From assembly GCA_050014015.1 (NCBI GenBank), contig JBEKEC010000019.1, positions 12,671 through 76,670 of the forward strand: a stretch of 64,000 nucleotides of DNA, given 5' to 3'. Below the pieces are notes generated by a model. The model made no database searches. It was not told where the DNA came from and saw nothing but the letters and a program-made list of their open reading frames with translations. A program made the translations under genes and the position numbers. The stretch comes from PALSA-1353 sp050014015. Its GTDB lineage: Bacteria > Planctomycetota > Phycisphaerae > Tepidisphaerales > Tepidisphaeraceae. This document shows positions 16,888 to 25,679 of this stretch, piece after piece; positions within the stretch are counted from its first letter, which is position 1; each line of letters starts with the position of its first letter.

Positions 16888-17268
16888 TCATCCTGCGCGC
16901 AACAGTGCAATCAGATCGAGAATATCTTTTATATCCCGCACCTCTAACATCACCCGGATATGTGGCGGATTTGGAACTGCCTCCGTATGCATTGCTTCCA
17001 GCAACGCGACGATGTCATCAACTTCTTCGGGACTAAGCGCGAGAGTTATATTGTATTTGCGAAACTCCGGATAGGTAGCAGGCGTCACGCCACCAAATTC
17101 CTTTTTTGCGCACGCTTGGAGTTGGCGAATACGCTGGCGCACCTCGTCAAGCCGAGTCCGCGACAAGCGAAATTGAGGCATTGATGAATATAACAGCCGC
17201 GTGTGCGTTATGGTGAAGAACGCATGTGGAATCATGCGTGCTTGCATTATCGTCATTGGAAAGTCCAT
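16888..17268 (-). CDS. Unknown protein between two REP palindromes
   Basis: I do not recognise this product of about 126 residues. The C-terminal 95 residues look like a real folded protein: MPQFRLSRTRLDEVRQRIRQ, a Cys and Lys-rich turn, a beta stretch (YNITLALSPEEVDDIVALLEAM), then a helix. There is no membrane segment. The start is uncertain: ATGs at 17268, 17256, 17247, 17235 and 17181 and a TTG at 17304 are in frame and none has a clear ribosome site. The gene is enclosed by REP palindromes on both sides (16826 and 17352), so it may be a passenger of the REP/RAYT unit. Confidence 0.5.
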   Translation of the reverse strand: MDFPMTIMQARMIPHAFFTITHTRLLYSSMPQFRLSRTRLDEVRQRIRQLQACAKKEFGGVTPATYPEFRKYNITLALSPEEVDDIVALLEAMHTEAVPNPPHIRVMLEVRDIKDILDLIALLRAG

Positions 17269-17351
17269 CTTAATTTGTCGCGTTAGGTTGCTAACGCGTT
17301 CCAACGTGTTCTGGATGCCCGGAAAACAATCCTAATCCTCTGGGGAAATTC

Positions 17352-17395
17352 AAAGGGGTCGGGAGTCTTTTCCATCAAAGACTCCCGACCCCTTT
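17352..17395. repeat. REP palindrome, third site
   Basis: Inverted copies of the same 19-mer are separated by a six-base loop. The loop carries the TGA stop of the TPR-glycosyltransferase gene on the minus strand, whose final residues (GKGVGSL) are encoded by the REP arm. Confidence 0.92.
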
Positions 17396-18955
17396 TCCCA
17401 TCCCTTTTCGCAGCAGCGTCTCGACCACTTTGCGAATCGGCGTTTCCCAGTCTCCGAAACTCGGCTGGCGGAACAGCCGCATCGTCGGATACCACGGTGA
17501 ATCCTCGCGATCCAACATCCATCGCCAATCCGCCGCGTATTGCAGCATCACCCAAACCGGCCTGGCGAGCGCCCCGGCGAGATGCGCTGCCGACGTATCC
17601 GTCGAGACGATCAGATCCAACAGGGACATGACCGCCGCCGTGTCGCCAAAATCGTGCAGCTCGGCTCCGAGGTCGATCAATCGCATTCCCGCGGGTGGTT
17701 GTTTCGCTTCCGCCGCGGCCGGACCCTTTTGCAAACTGTAGAATGTCACGCCGCCCACCGCCGCCACATCGCGCAATTGCCGCAGGCTCAATGAGCGCGC
17801 GGGGTTGCCCCTGAAGCTCGGGTTGCCGGACCACACCAGCCCGATCCGCATCCGCCCTTCCGACGAGCCCAATCGCCTCGACCACGCCGTGACGCGATGC
17901 GTATCCGGCTTCAGGTATGGCGTCGTTCGCGGAATCGATCGCAAATCGGTTTTGAATGCCAGGGGAAGGCTCATCAGTGGCCAGTGAACGTCAAACGGCG
18001 GTAATGGTTGTCCCATGGCCGCCACTTGCGCAATATCGCCCAGCAAACCGGTCAATTCCGCCTGGCACTGCAAAACAATTCGCGCTCCAAGCGCCGCCAC
18101 CATCGGGACGTACCTGACGAACTGGATTGCATCGCCAAAACCCTGTTCGGCGTAGAGCAGAATCGTCTTGCCGTGCAAATCCTCGCCGGTCCATTGCGGT
18201 AGGCAAAGCCTCCGCTGCGGTTGGGTGAACCGAGGGGCAACACCCGGACGCCACTGGTATTCCGCCCAGCCGCGCTCCAGATCGCCCAGCAGCAGATACA
18301 ACATGCCCAGGTCCCAATGGGCCTGCCGATAGTCCGGCTGGATGGCGATGGCGCGCGAGTAACTCGCAATCGCCTCGGAGAATTTCCTCTGATCTGCCAG
18401 CACCAGCGCCAGATTCTGATGCACCCGCGCGGCGCCCGGCTGCAAACGGACGGCGGCGGTCATGGCGGCGTGGGCTTCATCCAATCGGCCCAACTCCCGC
18501 AGTGCGCCCCCGAGATTGCCGTAGGCATCGGCGTAATCCGGCTTCAGTTGAATGGCTCGCTCAAATTCCTTCAGGGCGTCTTCGGGTTGTCGCCTTTCCC
18601 CCAGCGCCAGCCCAAGACTGTTATGAAACGTCGGCTCGCCCGGTTTGAGCGCGATGGCGCGCTGGAACGAGGCGACCGATTGGTCCAGTTTTCCCGCCTG
18701 ACGCGAGAATTCACCGAGATTGGCATGAAGCTCGGCGACGAGCGGATGCGCCGCGGCGGCGCGGGCGGCGAGATCGACCGCCATGTCGATCCGGCCCGTT
18801 TGCATCGCCACGATGCTTAACAGGTGCAATGCATCCCGGTGGTTCGGTTGCGCGCGCAGGATCTGGGCGCAGAGGGCTTCGGCCTCGGCGAAGCGGCCGG
18901 CGCGATGCTGCTCCTGGGCCATCTGCAAAACGCGATCGACGCGAACCTGTGGCAT
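17375..18955 (-). CDS. TPR protein fused to a glycosyltransferase-9-like domain
   Basis: Residues about 1-240 contain roughly six TPR units with the canonical W/L-G-Y-A-F-A-P spacing (for example AELHANLGEFSRQAGKLDQSV, ADAYGNLGGALRELGRLDEA). Residues about 260-515 resemble the heptosyltransferase/GT-B type domain seen behind TPRs in environmental bacteria: LLYAEQGFGDAIQFVRYVP near the start, MRIGLVWSGNPSFRGN in the middle and LLDLIVSTDTSAAHLAGALARPVWVML at the nucleotide-sugar end. It is probably a cytoplasmic glycosyl transfer enzyme or O-GlcNAc-transferase-like protein. Its C-terminus was altered by REP insertion, so the original last residues are unknown. It stands alone between the REP element and the aldolase gene. 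Confidence 0.88.
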   Translation of the reverse strand: MPQVRVDRVLQMAQEQHRAGRFAEAEALCAQILRAQPNHRDALHLLSIVAMQTGRIDMAVDLAARAAAAHPLVAELHANLGEFSRQAGKLDQSVASFQRAIALKPGEPTFHNSLGLALGERRQPEDALKEFERAIQLKPDYADAYGNLGGALRELGRLDEAHAAMTAAVRLQPGAARVHQNLALVLADQRKFSEAIASYSRAIAIQPDYRQAHWDLGMLYLLLGDLERGWAEYQWRPGVAPRFTQPQRRLCLPQWTGEDLHGKTILLYAEQGFGDAIQFVRYVPMVAALGARIVLQCQAELTGLLGDIAQVAAMGQPLPPFDVHWPLMSLPLAFKTDLRSIPRTTPYLKPDTHRVTAWSRRLGSSEGRMRIGLVWSGNPSFRGNPARSLSLRQLRDVAAVGGVTFYSLQKGPAAAEAKQPPAGMRLIDLGAELHDFGDTAAVMSLLDLIVSTDTSAAHLAGALARPVWVMLQYAADWRWMLDREDSPWYPTMRLFRQPSFGDWETPIRKVVETLLRKGMGKGVGSL

Positions 18956-18974
18956 CGTTTATTTTGGCCGGGAT

Positions 18975-19631
18975 TCATTTAGCCCGGGCGTTGCGGATGG
19001 CCTCGACGAATTCCCTGGCGTTGGCGGTCACGCCGGCCCAGTCGCTTTTTGCCAGCGCGTCCTTCGTCACCAGCGACGATCCCGCGCCGACGAACACCGC
19101 GCCCGCCTTGATCCAGTCCCCCGCGTTCTTCACGTCCACCCCGCCCGTCGGCGTCAGACGAAGCTGCGGCAGCGGGGCCAGAATGTCCTTGAAATATTGC
19201 GGACCCAGCACCGTCGACGGGAACACTTTCACCACGTCCGCCCCAGCCGACCAGGCGCGGAGAATTTCCGTCGGCGTGAACGCGCCGGGAATCATGATCT
19301 TGCCATAGCGCCGGGTCGTCGAAACGATCTGCTCGTCGAACACCGGCGAAACGACGAACTGCGCCCCGGCCGCGATCGCGTCGCGCGCGGTCGCGGCGTC
19401 GATCACCGTGCCCACCCCGATGACCGCCCGGTCGCCGAAGCGGTCCGCCAGCATCTCGATCCCCGAGATCGCCTTGGGAGTGCTCATGGTGACCTCGATC
19501 GCCGGCACGCCGCCCGCCAGCAGCGCTTCGGTAATGCCCACGAGTTGGTCTTTGGAATTGGCGCGAATGACCGCGACCACGCCCGCATCCCCGACCGTCT
19601 TCAGATTCTGTTCCTTGGTTGCCATGATCAT
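18975..19631 (-). CDS. eda: KDPG/KHG aldolase
   Basis: The 218-residue TIM-barrel class I aldolase has the catalytic glutamate in PAIEVTMST and the Schiff-base lysine in ADVVKVFPST. GVGTVIDAATARDAIAAGAQF and LTPTGGVDVKNAGDWIKAGA complete the family pattern. It cleaves 2-keto-3-deoxy-6-phosphogluconate (Entner-Doudoroff) or related keto-deoxy sugars from uronate catabolism. ATGs at 19631 and 19625 are both plausible. The TPR gene starts 19 bases after its stop on the same strand. Confidence 0.95.
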   Translation of the reverse strand: MIMATKEQNLKTVGDAGVVAVIRANSKDQLVGITEALLAGGVPAIEVTMSTPKAISGIEMLADRFGDRAVIGVGTVIDAATARDAIAAGAQFVVSPVFDEQIVSTTRRYGKIMIPGAFTPTEILRAWSAGADVVKVFPSTVLGPQYFKDILAPLPQLRLTPTGGVDVKNAGDWIKAGAVFVGAGSSLVTKDALAKSDWAGVTANAREFVEAIRNARAK

Positions 19632-19848
19632 GTTGTAGCACCTAGCGGTCCGTGACAAAAGTCCTGCGAGCCGATACGTCGCGGCATTGCATCAGGACGG
19701 GAGTGCTTGGCCTCCCGACCGACGTGTCGAGACGAAGCAGTATTGCTTGCCATGGACAGGTCATTGGCGTAGCGTGTCGAGCGCTGCATGTGGCGCATGA
19801 TGAAGTCGAGACGGCTATGCCGATGTACCGGAATAACGGACGGATGCC

Positions 19849-20295
19849 ATGGCAGACCTCGATCTAACCCAAGCTGAAGCTGACGAGTTGCTCCGGATGG
19901 AAAATGTCCGCACCGATGACAAGGAATACCTGTACCCCACCATGGGCTTGCTTACCGTACCGTTGGCATCCAAAGACCGATCTGAAAGCTTCTTGCGCGA
20001 CATCCGTCGCGTTCGTATTGATATTTCCAAGGTCACCTACCAGAACCGAGCCCGCCAGGTCGTGGTGCTGGCTAGGCTCGACCTCAATGGCCCAAGACAT
20101 CGCAATCCTGACGATGCCGAGATTCCCTGCCCACACCTTCATGTTTACCGGGAGGGATTTGGTGACAGGTGGGCCTATCCGCTCTCGCCCGGAGAGTTCA
20201 CTAACCCGGCTGATCCGTGGCAAACGCTTCAGGATTTCATGCGGTACTGTAACGTTACAGAACCGCCTATAATTAGCCGAGGAATATTCACATGA
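19849..20295 (+). CDS. DUF6978-like protein
   Basis: The 148-residue soluble protein begins LDLTQAEADELLRMENVRTDD and has a conserved centre (YQNRARQVVVLARLDLNGPRHRNPDD, then CPHLHVYREGFGDRWAYPL) ending in LQDFMRYCNV. I recognise this as the DUF6978 family with moderate confidence; its biochemical role is unknown. The GGACGG sequence a few bases before the ATG is a usable ribosome site. Its TGA overlaps the ATG of the next gene (ATGA at 20292-20295), so the two are translationally coupled, as in many toxin-antitoxin or defence pairs. Confidence 0.72.
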   Translation: MADLDLTQAEADELLRMENVRTDDKEYLYPTMGLLTVPLASKDRSESFLRDIRRVRIDISKVTYQNRARQVVVLARLDLNGPRHRNPDDAEIPCPHLHVYREGFGDRWAYPLSPGEFTNPADPWQTLQDFMRYCNVTEPPIISRGIFT

Positions 20296-21056
20296 TCGAC
20301 GAGATTAAGAACCTCATCGATCGCTACGTCGATTGGCTGCGCGACAAGTCCCAACTGCGCGAAGTTGGCGACAGCATTGAGGTCACCACGCCGTACCTCG
20401 ATCGCCACAACGACTACCTTCAGTTTTACGTCAAGCGGTCCAATGGACATTTCATGCTGACCGACGACGGGTACGTAGTGCAGGATCTCCTAATGTCCGG
20501 GTGCAACCTAGACTCTAAAAAAAGAAGAGATTTGCTTCACGTGACTCTGAACGGATTCGGTGTGCAGCTTGACGGCGACGCGATCACCACGAAGGCCACG
20601 CGAGAAAGCTTTTCCCTGCGCAAGCATAATCTCGTGCAGGCAATGCTAGCGGTCAACGACCTGTTTTATCTTGCCACGCCGACTGTAACCAGTCTGTTCC
20701 TGGAGGATGTTACCCTTTGGCTGGAGGCCAGCGAAATTCGTTGCGTGTCTAACATTCGTTTTCCCGGAAAGAGCGGTTATGACCACCGCTTCGATTTTGC
20801 GATCCCGAAGTCCCGTACGCGCCCCGAGCGTCTTCTTAGGGCGATCAATCGACCAGATCGTGATGCGGCTGAGGCCCTCGCTTTCGCGTGGGTTGACACC
20901 AAAGAGACACGGCCCGAGGGATCGGAAGCCTACGCCATGCTCAACGATTCCGAATCTCGGCTGCTTGACCCCGTACTCGACGCTTTGACCAGCTACGACG
21001 TAGTGCCCATTCCTTGGAGCCAGCGAGAGCAATTCAAGCCCAAATTGGTCGCATAG
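20292..21056 (+). CDS. DUF1828/DUF1829 two-domain protein
   Basis: Residues about 20-110 match DUF1828 (EVTTPYLDRHNDYLQFYVKR, then LTDDGYVVQDLLMSGCNL), and residues about 135-245 match DUF1829 (SLFLEDVTLWLEASEI, then FPGKSGYDHRFDFAIPKS and an AWVDTKE strand). The pair is found in phages and mobile regions of many bacteria with no established activity. The C-terminal half, with conserved acidic and lysine residues in consecutive strands (RFDFAIPKS, AFAWVDTKE), might hide a nuclease-like fold, but this is a guess. Translation is coupled to the upstream gene through an ATGA overlap. Confidence 0.8.
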   Translation: MIDEIKNLIDRYVDWLRDKSQLREVGDSIEVTTPYLDRHNDYLQFYVKRSNGHFMLTDDGYVVQDLLMSGCNLDSKKRRDLLHVTLNGFGVQLDGDAITTKATRESFSLRKHNLVQAMLAVNDLFYLATPTVTSLFLEDVTLWLEASEIRCVSNIRFPGKSGYDHRFDFAIPKSRTRPERLLRAINRPDRDAAEALAFAWVDTKETRPEGSEAYAMLNDSESRLLDPVLDALTSYDVVPIPWSQREQFKPKLVA

Positions 21057-21121
21057 CGAAGCGCCTGCTCTTCTCGTAATGACTGCGAAGATCGGGCTGG
21101 CCTTTCAGTCACAAGCTACGT

Positions 21122-22618
21122 CTATTCCCACCCGCCCCCCAGCGCTTTGTACAGCGCCACCAGATCCGCCGACACCTGCTGCTCGCTCTGGGCCATCGAG
21201 TCCTGCGCTCCAAACAGGCTGCGCTGCGCATCCAGCACGCTCAGGAAATCGGCGCTGCCCTTCTCGAAAAGCTCGGTGGACAGATCCACGGCTTTCTGGT
21301 TGGCGGCGACCGCCTCGCGCAGCGATTGCAAACGCACCTGCTCGCGGTTGTATGCCACCAGCGCGTCGTCCACGTCGCCCAGGCTTTGCAGCACCGCCTT
21401 GCGATACGCCTGGAGCGCTTCCGCCTGACGCTCGTTTTGGACGTGAATGTTCGACGTGACCTTCCCGGCATTGAAGATGTCCCAGGTGACGCCCGGGGCG
21501 ATGTCGTACATCCGGCTGGAATAATCGAACAGTTGTTTTAACCTTTGCGATCCGACCCCCAACGCTCCGGTTATGGAGAACTTCGGGAACAGATCGGCGG
21601 TGGCGACCCCGATCTGCGCCGTCGCCGCCGCAAGCTGCCGCTCGGCGCGCCGCACGTCCGGACGCCGCCGCAGCAATTCCCCCGGCAAGCCCGGCGGTAC
21701 GCTCCCCGGACCCACCGGGATCGGCTCCACCACGCTCAATTCATCCGACAACGAACCCGGATCCTGGCCCAGCAATATCCCCAGATGGTGAATGGTCTGG
21801 CGAATTTGCCCTTCCAGCGTCGGCACGATCGCCGCCGTCGTCGCCACTTGCGCTTCCTGCTGCGCCACGTCGAGATACGGCACCAGGCCCCCCTCCGCCT
21901 TGCGCCGCGTCAATTCCAACGTCTGCTCCTGGCTTTGAAGATTGTCCTGGGCAAGCTGCAATTCGCGCTGCGACCCCCGCAGCTCGATGTAGTTCACGGC
22001 CACCTCCGCCAGCATCGACACCAGAACGTCCCGTTGGTCCCACTGTGCCGCCTGAACGCTGTAGCTCGCCGCCTCGATCGCCCGCCGATTTCCCCCGAAC
22101 ACGTCGATTTCCCACGTCATGTCGAATCCCGCCTGCCACAGATCGGACTCCACCAAACTGTTGATGGGTATCTGCGAGCTGGACGCGGAAGAAGAAAACC
22201 CCGCAATTTCGGCCGAATTCAGGCTCGTCCGGGTATGAGTGTATCCCCCCTGCGCCCCGACGTCGGGGAAAAGCCCGGATACGAGAATCCCCCGATTGAA
22301 CCGCGCCTCGCGAATCCGCGCCTCCGCCGCCAGCAGGTCGGGATTGCCGCCAACGGCGCGGTCGATCAACCGGTTCAACGTCGGGTCGTTCAGCGTCTCC
22401 CACCAACGCTGATAGTCGGGCCGCGTGCTGCCGCCCGCCGCGGATCGGCTCGTCGGCTGCGTCGCCGAGCCGATCTCGCTGTACTGCTCCGGCGTCTTCG
22501 TGTCCGGCTGTTTGTAATCCGGCCCTACCGCGCAACCCCATAATGCCAGCATGGCCATTGGAATCGCGATCGCCAGGGCACGCGGTTGGCTCGGAAGAAA
22601 CTCTCGGAACTCGATCAT
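21122..22618 (-). CDS. Outer-membrane efflux lipoprotein (TolC/NodT family)
   Basis: The 498-residue protein has a signal peptide ending in a lipobox (LALWGCAVG; Cys about residue 29), the GPDYKQP start typical of NodT/OprM proteins, two OEP repeats with long helices (AEARIREARFNRGILVSGLFPDV; RRPDVRRAERQLAAATAQIGVATADLFPKFSITGALG), and a C-terminal amphipathic helix. It should form the outer-membrane channel of the tripartite exporter encoded just upstream. It starts 12 bases after the fusion-protein gene. Confidence 0.95.
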   Translation of the reverse strand: MIEFREFLPSQPRALAIAIPMAMLALWGCAVGPDYKQPDTKTPEQYSEIGSATQPTSRSAAGGSTRPDYQRWWETLNDPTLNRLIDRAVGGNPDLLAAEARIREARFNRGILVSGLFPDVGAQGGYTHTRTSLNSAEIAGFSSSASSSQIPINSLVESDLWQAGFDMTWEIDVFGGNRRAIEAASYSVQAAQWDQRDVLVSMLAEVAVNYIELRGSQRELQLAQDNLQSQEQTLELTRRKAEGGLVPYLDVAQQEAQVATTAAIVPTLEGQIRQTIHHLGILLGQDPGSLSDELSVVEPIPVGPGSVPPGLPGELLRRRPDVRRAERQLAAATAQIGVATADLFPKFSITGALGVGSQRLKQLFDYSSRMYDIAPGVTWDIFNAGKVTSNIHVQNERQAEALQAYRKAVLQSLGDVDDALVAYNREQVRLQSLREAVAANQKAVDLSTELFEKGSADFLSVLDAQRSLFGAQDSMAQSEQQVSADLVALYKALGGGWE

Positions 22619-22630
22619 GTTGCGCCTTCC

Positions 22631-23755
22631 CTAATGGTAATTCATCAATTCTTGGCCGGCTCCAGTCTCGATGAACACGTCCATCTGCTGACCTACGTAG
22701 ATCGGCCTATCGCCGGGGTCGAATACGTATAGTACCTGCAAAACGCGCGTGTCCACTCGTTCGGTGCTGTCGCCGGTCAGTGATTTCTTGGGGATCACCA
22801 ACGGTTCGATGCGATGGAATTTCAATTCACAGGCGATGCCGCGGTTGCCGCGCAAATAGGCGACCGCCCGCGATTTGGCGGTCGGATCGCGCCCAACGCG
22901 CCAGGCGTCGTTCTCGTCCACGTCCGTCCGCACCACCAGCTTGTGCACGTCGCCGATCAACATCAGCGGCGTCGCCAGTTCCCCCGCCGGCGCGTACTCC
23001 CCCACGTGCAGCTTCACTTGCAGCACCTGCCCGTCCACCGGCGCCGTCACCGTCAGCCGATCGATCGATATCAGATCGCTTTTCACCTGCATTTGCGCCG
23101 CCAGCAGATTCGCCCCGGCGCTTTCGACGTCGGCCAAGGCAACCTTCAAATCCTCGTCCCACGAGCCGGCCTTCAGGAGGACCAGGTTCGCCTTCGATTC
23201 GGCCAGATGTGCCTGAGCGATTTCAACCGCGTGCCGGCGACGGTCCAGATCGTCCCGGCTGAAGGCGCGCGGGTCGGACACGCTCTGAAGCGTTCGCAGT
23301 TGATCCTGCGCGTCTTGCAGGGTGTGAAGATCGGCTTGAACGCGGGCCTCGGCGGGGGGGACCTCCTCGGGGCGAGGCATCTCCTTCAACCGGTCGTATT
23401 TCGCCTGCGCCGACGCCAGCATCGATTGCTGGACCGCCGCGGCCGCTCGCCTCGTCGCCAAATCCGCCTGAAGATCGCGGTCGTCGATCAGCCAGAGCGG
23501 CTGGCCTTTCCTGACGTTGTCCCCCACCTTCACGAAAATCTGTTCCACCACCCCGGGCACAACCGTCCCCACTTGGATGTTCTCGCTGAATGCCTCGACA
23601 ATCCCCGCGCCCGCGACGTAATTGGCGAAGGGCGCGCGGCTGGGCTCCGCCGCCGGCGTCGCCGCCGGCGACGGGTGGCTTCCACCCACCACCGTGTACG
23701 CGGCAAACATAACTCCCGCGATGGCCAGAACCGGCAGAAACATTTTGCGAATCAT
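22631..23755 (-). CDS. HlyD/DevB-family periplasmic membrane-fusion protein
   Basis: An N-terminal membrane anchor (MFLPVLAIAGVMFAAYTVVGG) is followed by a lipoyl half-motif (VPGVVEQIFVKVGDNVRKGQPLWLIDDRD), a long coiled-coil hairpin of about 130 residues and the second lipoyl half (VTAPVDGQVLQVKLHVGEYA), then beta-barrel sequence. This is the DevB-type adaptor that connects an inner-membrane ABC pump with the outer-membrane channel. It lies 20 bases after the ATPase gene in the same operon. Confidence 0.94.
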   Translation of the reverse strand: MIRKMFLPVLAIAGVMFAAYTVVGGSHPSPAATPAAEPSRAPFANYVAGAGIVEAFSENIQVGTVVPGVVEQIFVKVGDNVRKGQPLWLIDDRDLQADLATRRAAAAVQQSMLASAQAKYDRLKEMPRPEEVPPAEARVQADLHTLQDAQDQLRTLQSVSDPRAFSRDDLDRRRHAVEIAQAHLAESKANLVLLKAGSWDEDLKVALADVESAGANLLAAQMQVKSDLISIDRLTVTAPVDGQVLQVKLHVGEYAPAGELATPLMLIGDVHKLVVRTDVDENDAWRVGRDPTAKSRAVAYLRGNRGIACELKFHRIEPLVIPKKSLTGDSTERVDTRVLQVLYVFDPGDRPIYVGQQMDVFIETGAGQELMNYH

Positions 23756-23775
23756 GACAACTCCCGTTACGCCGA

Positions 23776-24525
23776 TCAGTTGTTCAATTCCTCGGCCGAA
23801 TCGACCACGCGTTGAACCGTGCCATCGTCCATCTGCGCGATGCGATCCGCAAACTCAAAAATCCGCGCGTCGTGCGTCACGATCACCAGCGATCGCCCGC
23901 TCCGCATCGCCACCGAGCGCAGCATCTCCATGATCTGATGGCCGGTTTCGTGGTCCAGCGCGCTGGTCGGCTCGTCGCAAACGATGATCTTCGGATCGTG
24001 GACGAGCGCCCGGGCGATGGCCACGCGCTGCTGCTGGCCTCCGGAAAGTTCACTCGGCATCGCGCCGTGCCGTGCGCCAAGTCCCACGCGATCGAGGATT
24101 TCCCTGGCCTTGGCGATCGCCTTGGCGCGAGGTATCTGGTGGATGAGCAGCGGGACGGCGACGTTTTCCGCGGCCGATAGCGTGGGCAAAAGGTTGAACG
24201 CCTGGAACACAAACCCGACCGTCCGCCCGCGCAGCCGCGTCTTTTCCCGCTGCGGCATCAACTTGAAATCGTGACCGAAAACGCTGCACCGGCCCTCGTC
24301 CTGATCGAGAATCCCCGCGATGCAACTGATCAGCGTCGTCTTGCCGCATCCCGACGGCCCGACCAGCATCAGCAGCTCGCCCGTTCTCACGTCCAGGTCG
24401 ATTCCACGCAGCGCCGTCACCTTCGCCGCCCCCGCGCCGTAGGATTTCGTCACGCCCCGGCAATGCACCGCCAATTCCGGCGGATGCGGGATGACGGATT
24501 GATACTCTTGAATGGTTGAAGTCAT
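23776..24525 (-). CDS. ABC exporter ATPase (DevA/MacB-type)
   Basis: The 249-residue ATPase has Walker A GPSGCGKT, Q-loop FQAFNLLPTLSAAENV, signature LSGGQQQR, Walker B IIVCDEPTSALD and H-loop THDAR. The Q-loop sequence is that of the LolD/MacB/DevA export group. ATG 24525 is two bases past the permease stop, and an AAGGG within the end of the permease gene serves as ribosome site. A longer open frame continues upstream but only as antisense-like sequence over the permease. Confidence 0.95.
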   Translation of the reverse strand: MTSTIQEYQSVIPHPPELAVHCRGVTKSYGAGAAKVTALRGIDLDVRTGELLMLVGPSGCGKTTLISCIAGILDQDEGRCSVFGHDFKLMPQREKTRLRGRTVGFVFQAFNLLPTLSAAENVAVPLLIHQIPRAKAIAKAREILDRVGLGARHGAMPSELSGGQQQRVAIARALVHDPKIIVCDEPTSALDHETGHQIMEMLRSVAMRSGRSLVIVTHDARIFEFADRIAQMDDGTVQRVVDSAEELNN

Positions 24526-24527
24526 TG

Positions 24528-25679
24528 CTATCCCTTGAACACCACCGCCGGGTCCAGCCGAAGCACGCGCACCAGGCTGAAAATCGCCGCCGCCACGCAG
24601 CAGAGGAGGATGGCGACGGCGCCGATCACCGGAATCTGCCAGGGCATTTCGAATGCCACGCCGATTTTCGAAAAGACGAATCCGGTGAATGCCGCTCCGC
24701 CGACGCCGATGCCGTAACCAATCCCGCCCACCCATGCCGCCTGCAGACCGACCATTTTGATGATCGCCAGATTCCCCGCCCCCATCGCCTTGAGGGTGGC
24801 GAAATGTTTCATGTTGTCCAGCATGAACGTGTAGAGCGTTTGTCCGCTGACCAGAACTCCGATCAGAAATCCCAGCCCGATCGTGATCCCGAAGTTCACC
24901 AGGATGCCCGTTTTCTTCAGCACGTAATCCATCGTCATCGCGGCGAATTGATCGCCAGTCACGGCCTTCAACCCCGGAATGCGTCCGATTCGCCCGGCGA
25001 CTTCGGAAATGCTCGATCCGGGCCTGACCTTCACCAGAACGTACGTCGTGGTGCGCCGCTCCGAAGGGGCCATCGCCAGCGCGCGGCTGAACGTCGTATA
25101 AAAAACCGGGTCCCAAAAGAACTCCGGCGTCGCCCGATAGGCGCCGGCCACGATGGCCTCGTTGTCGTTGATCGCGATGCTGTCGCCCACTCGCAGCGGC
25201 CGCGGAGGATTGGCGCGCTTCAGCAGCAGCCCATCGCCGGCCTGGTCGGCATTGATGAATACCGCCCGGTCGCGGCGAAGGCCGTCGGTGCGGCCCTCGA
25301 CCATTCGCGCCGGCGCGCCGATCAACGTCGCGTCGTCCACCCCGATCACGCGCGCGGACAACGCCGTTCCATCCGGCAACCGGCATTTCAGATATCCCTT
25401 GTACATCGGCACCGCCCACAGCACGCCGCTCACGCCTCGCACCCGATCCAACGCCGTATCCAAAATGTCCTTGTTCGCTTCGGTGAAATCGGCCTGATCG
25501 TCCATCACCCACAGATCGCAGCATCGCTCATCGTGAATCCATGACCCCGTGCGCAGCGCGTAACCGCAGAAGATCGAAGCCTGTTGAGTCACCAGCAGGG
25601 CCGCGAACGCCAGACCGGCCACCAGGCTCAGATATTTCAGCCGATCCCCCACCAGCATTCTCATCGCCAGGAAATTCAT
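24528..25679 (-). CDS. FtsX-like/DevC ABC permease
   Basis: The 383-residue protein begins MNFLAMRMLVGDRLKYLSLV and has one N-terminal membrane helix, a large periplasmic loop (about residues 45-255) and three C-terminal helices carrying the FtsX fold (HFATLKAMGAGNLAIIKMVGLQAAWVGG). That is DevC topology. The start ATG overlaps the stop of the TetR gene (ATGA at 25676-25679), so regulator and pump are translationally coupled. Upstream in-frame codons are possible but would lie inside the TetR gene. Confidence 0.92.
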   Translation of the reverse strand: MNFLAMRMLVGDRLKYLSLVAGLAFAALLVTQQASIFCGYALRTGSWIHDERCCDLWVMDDQADFTEANKDILDTALDRVRGVSGVLWAVPMYKGYLKCRLPDGTALSARVIGVDDATLIGAPARMVEGRTDGLRRDRAVFINADQAGDGLLLKRANPPRPLRVGDSIAINDNEAIVAGAYRATPEFFWDPVFYTTFSRALAMAPSERRTTTYVLVKVRPGSSISEVAGRIGRIPGLKAVTGDQFAAMTMDYVLKKTGILVNFGITIGLGFLIGVLVSGQTLYTFMLDNMKHFATLKAMGAGNLAIIKMVGLQAAWVGGIGYGIGVGGAAFTGFVFSKIGVAFEMPWQIPVIGAVAILLCCVAAAIFSLVRVLRLDPAVVFKG

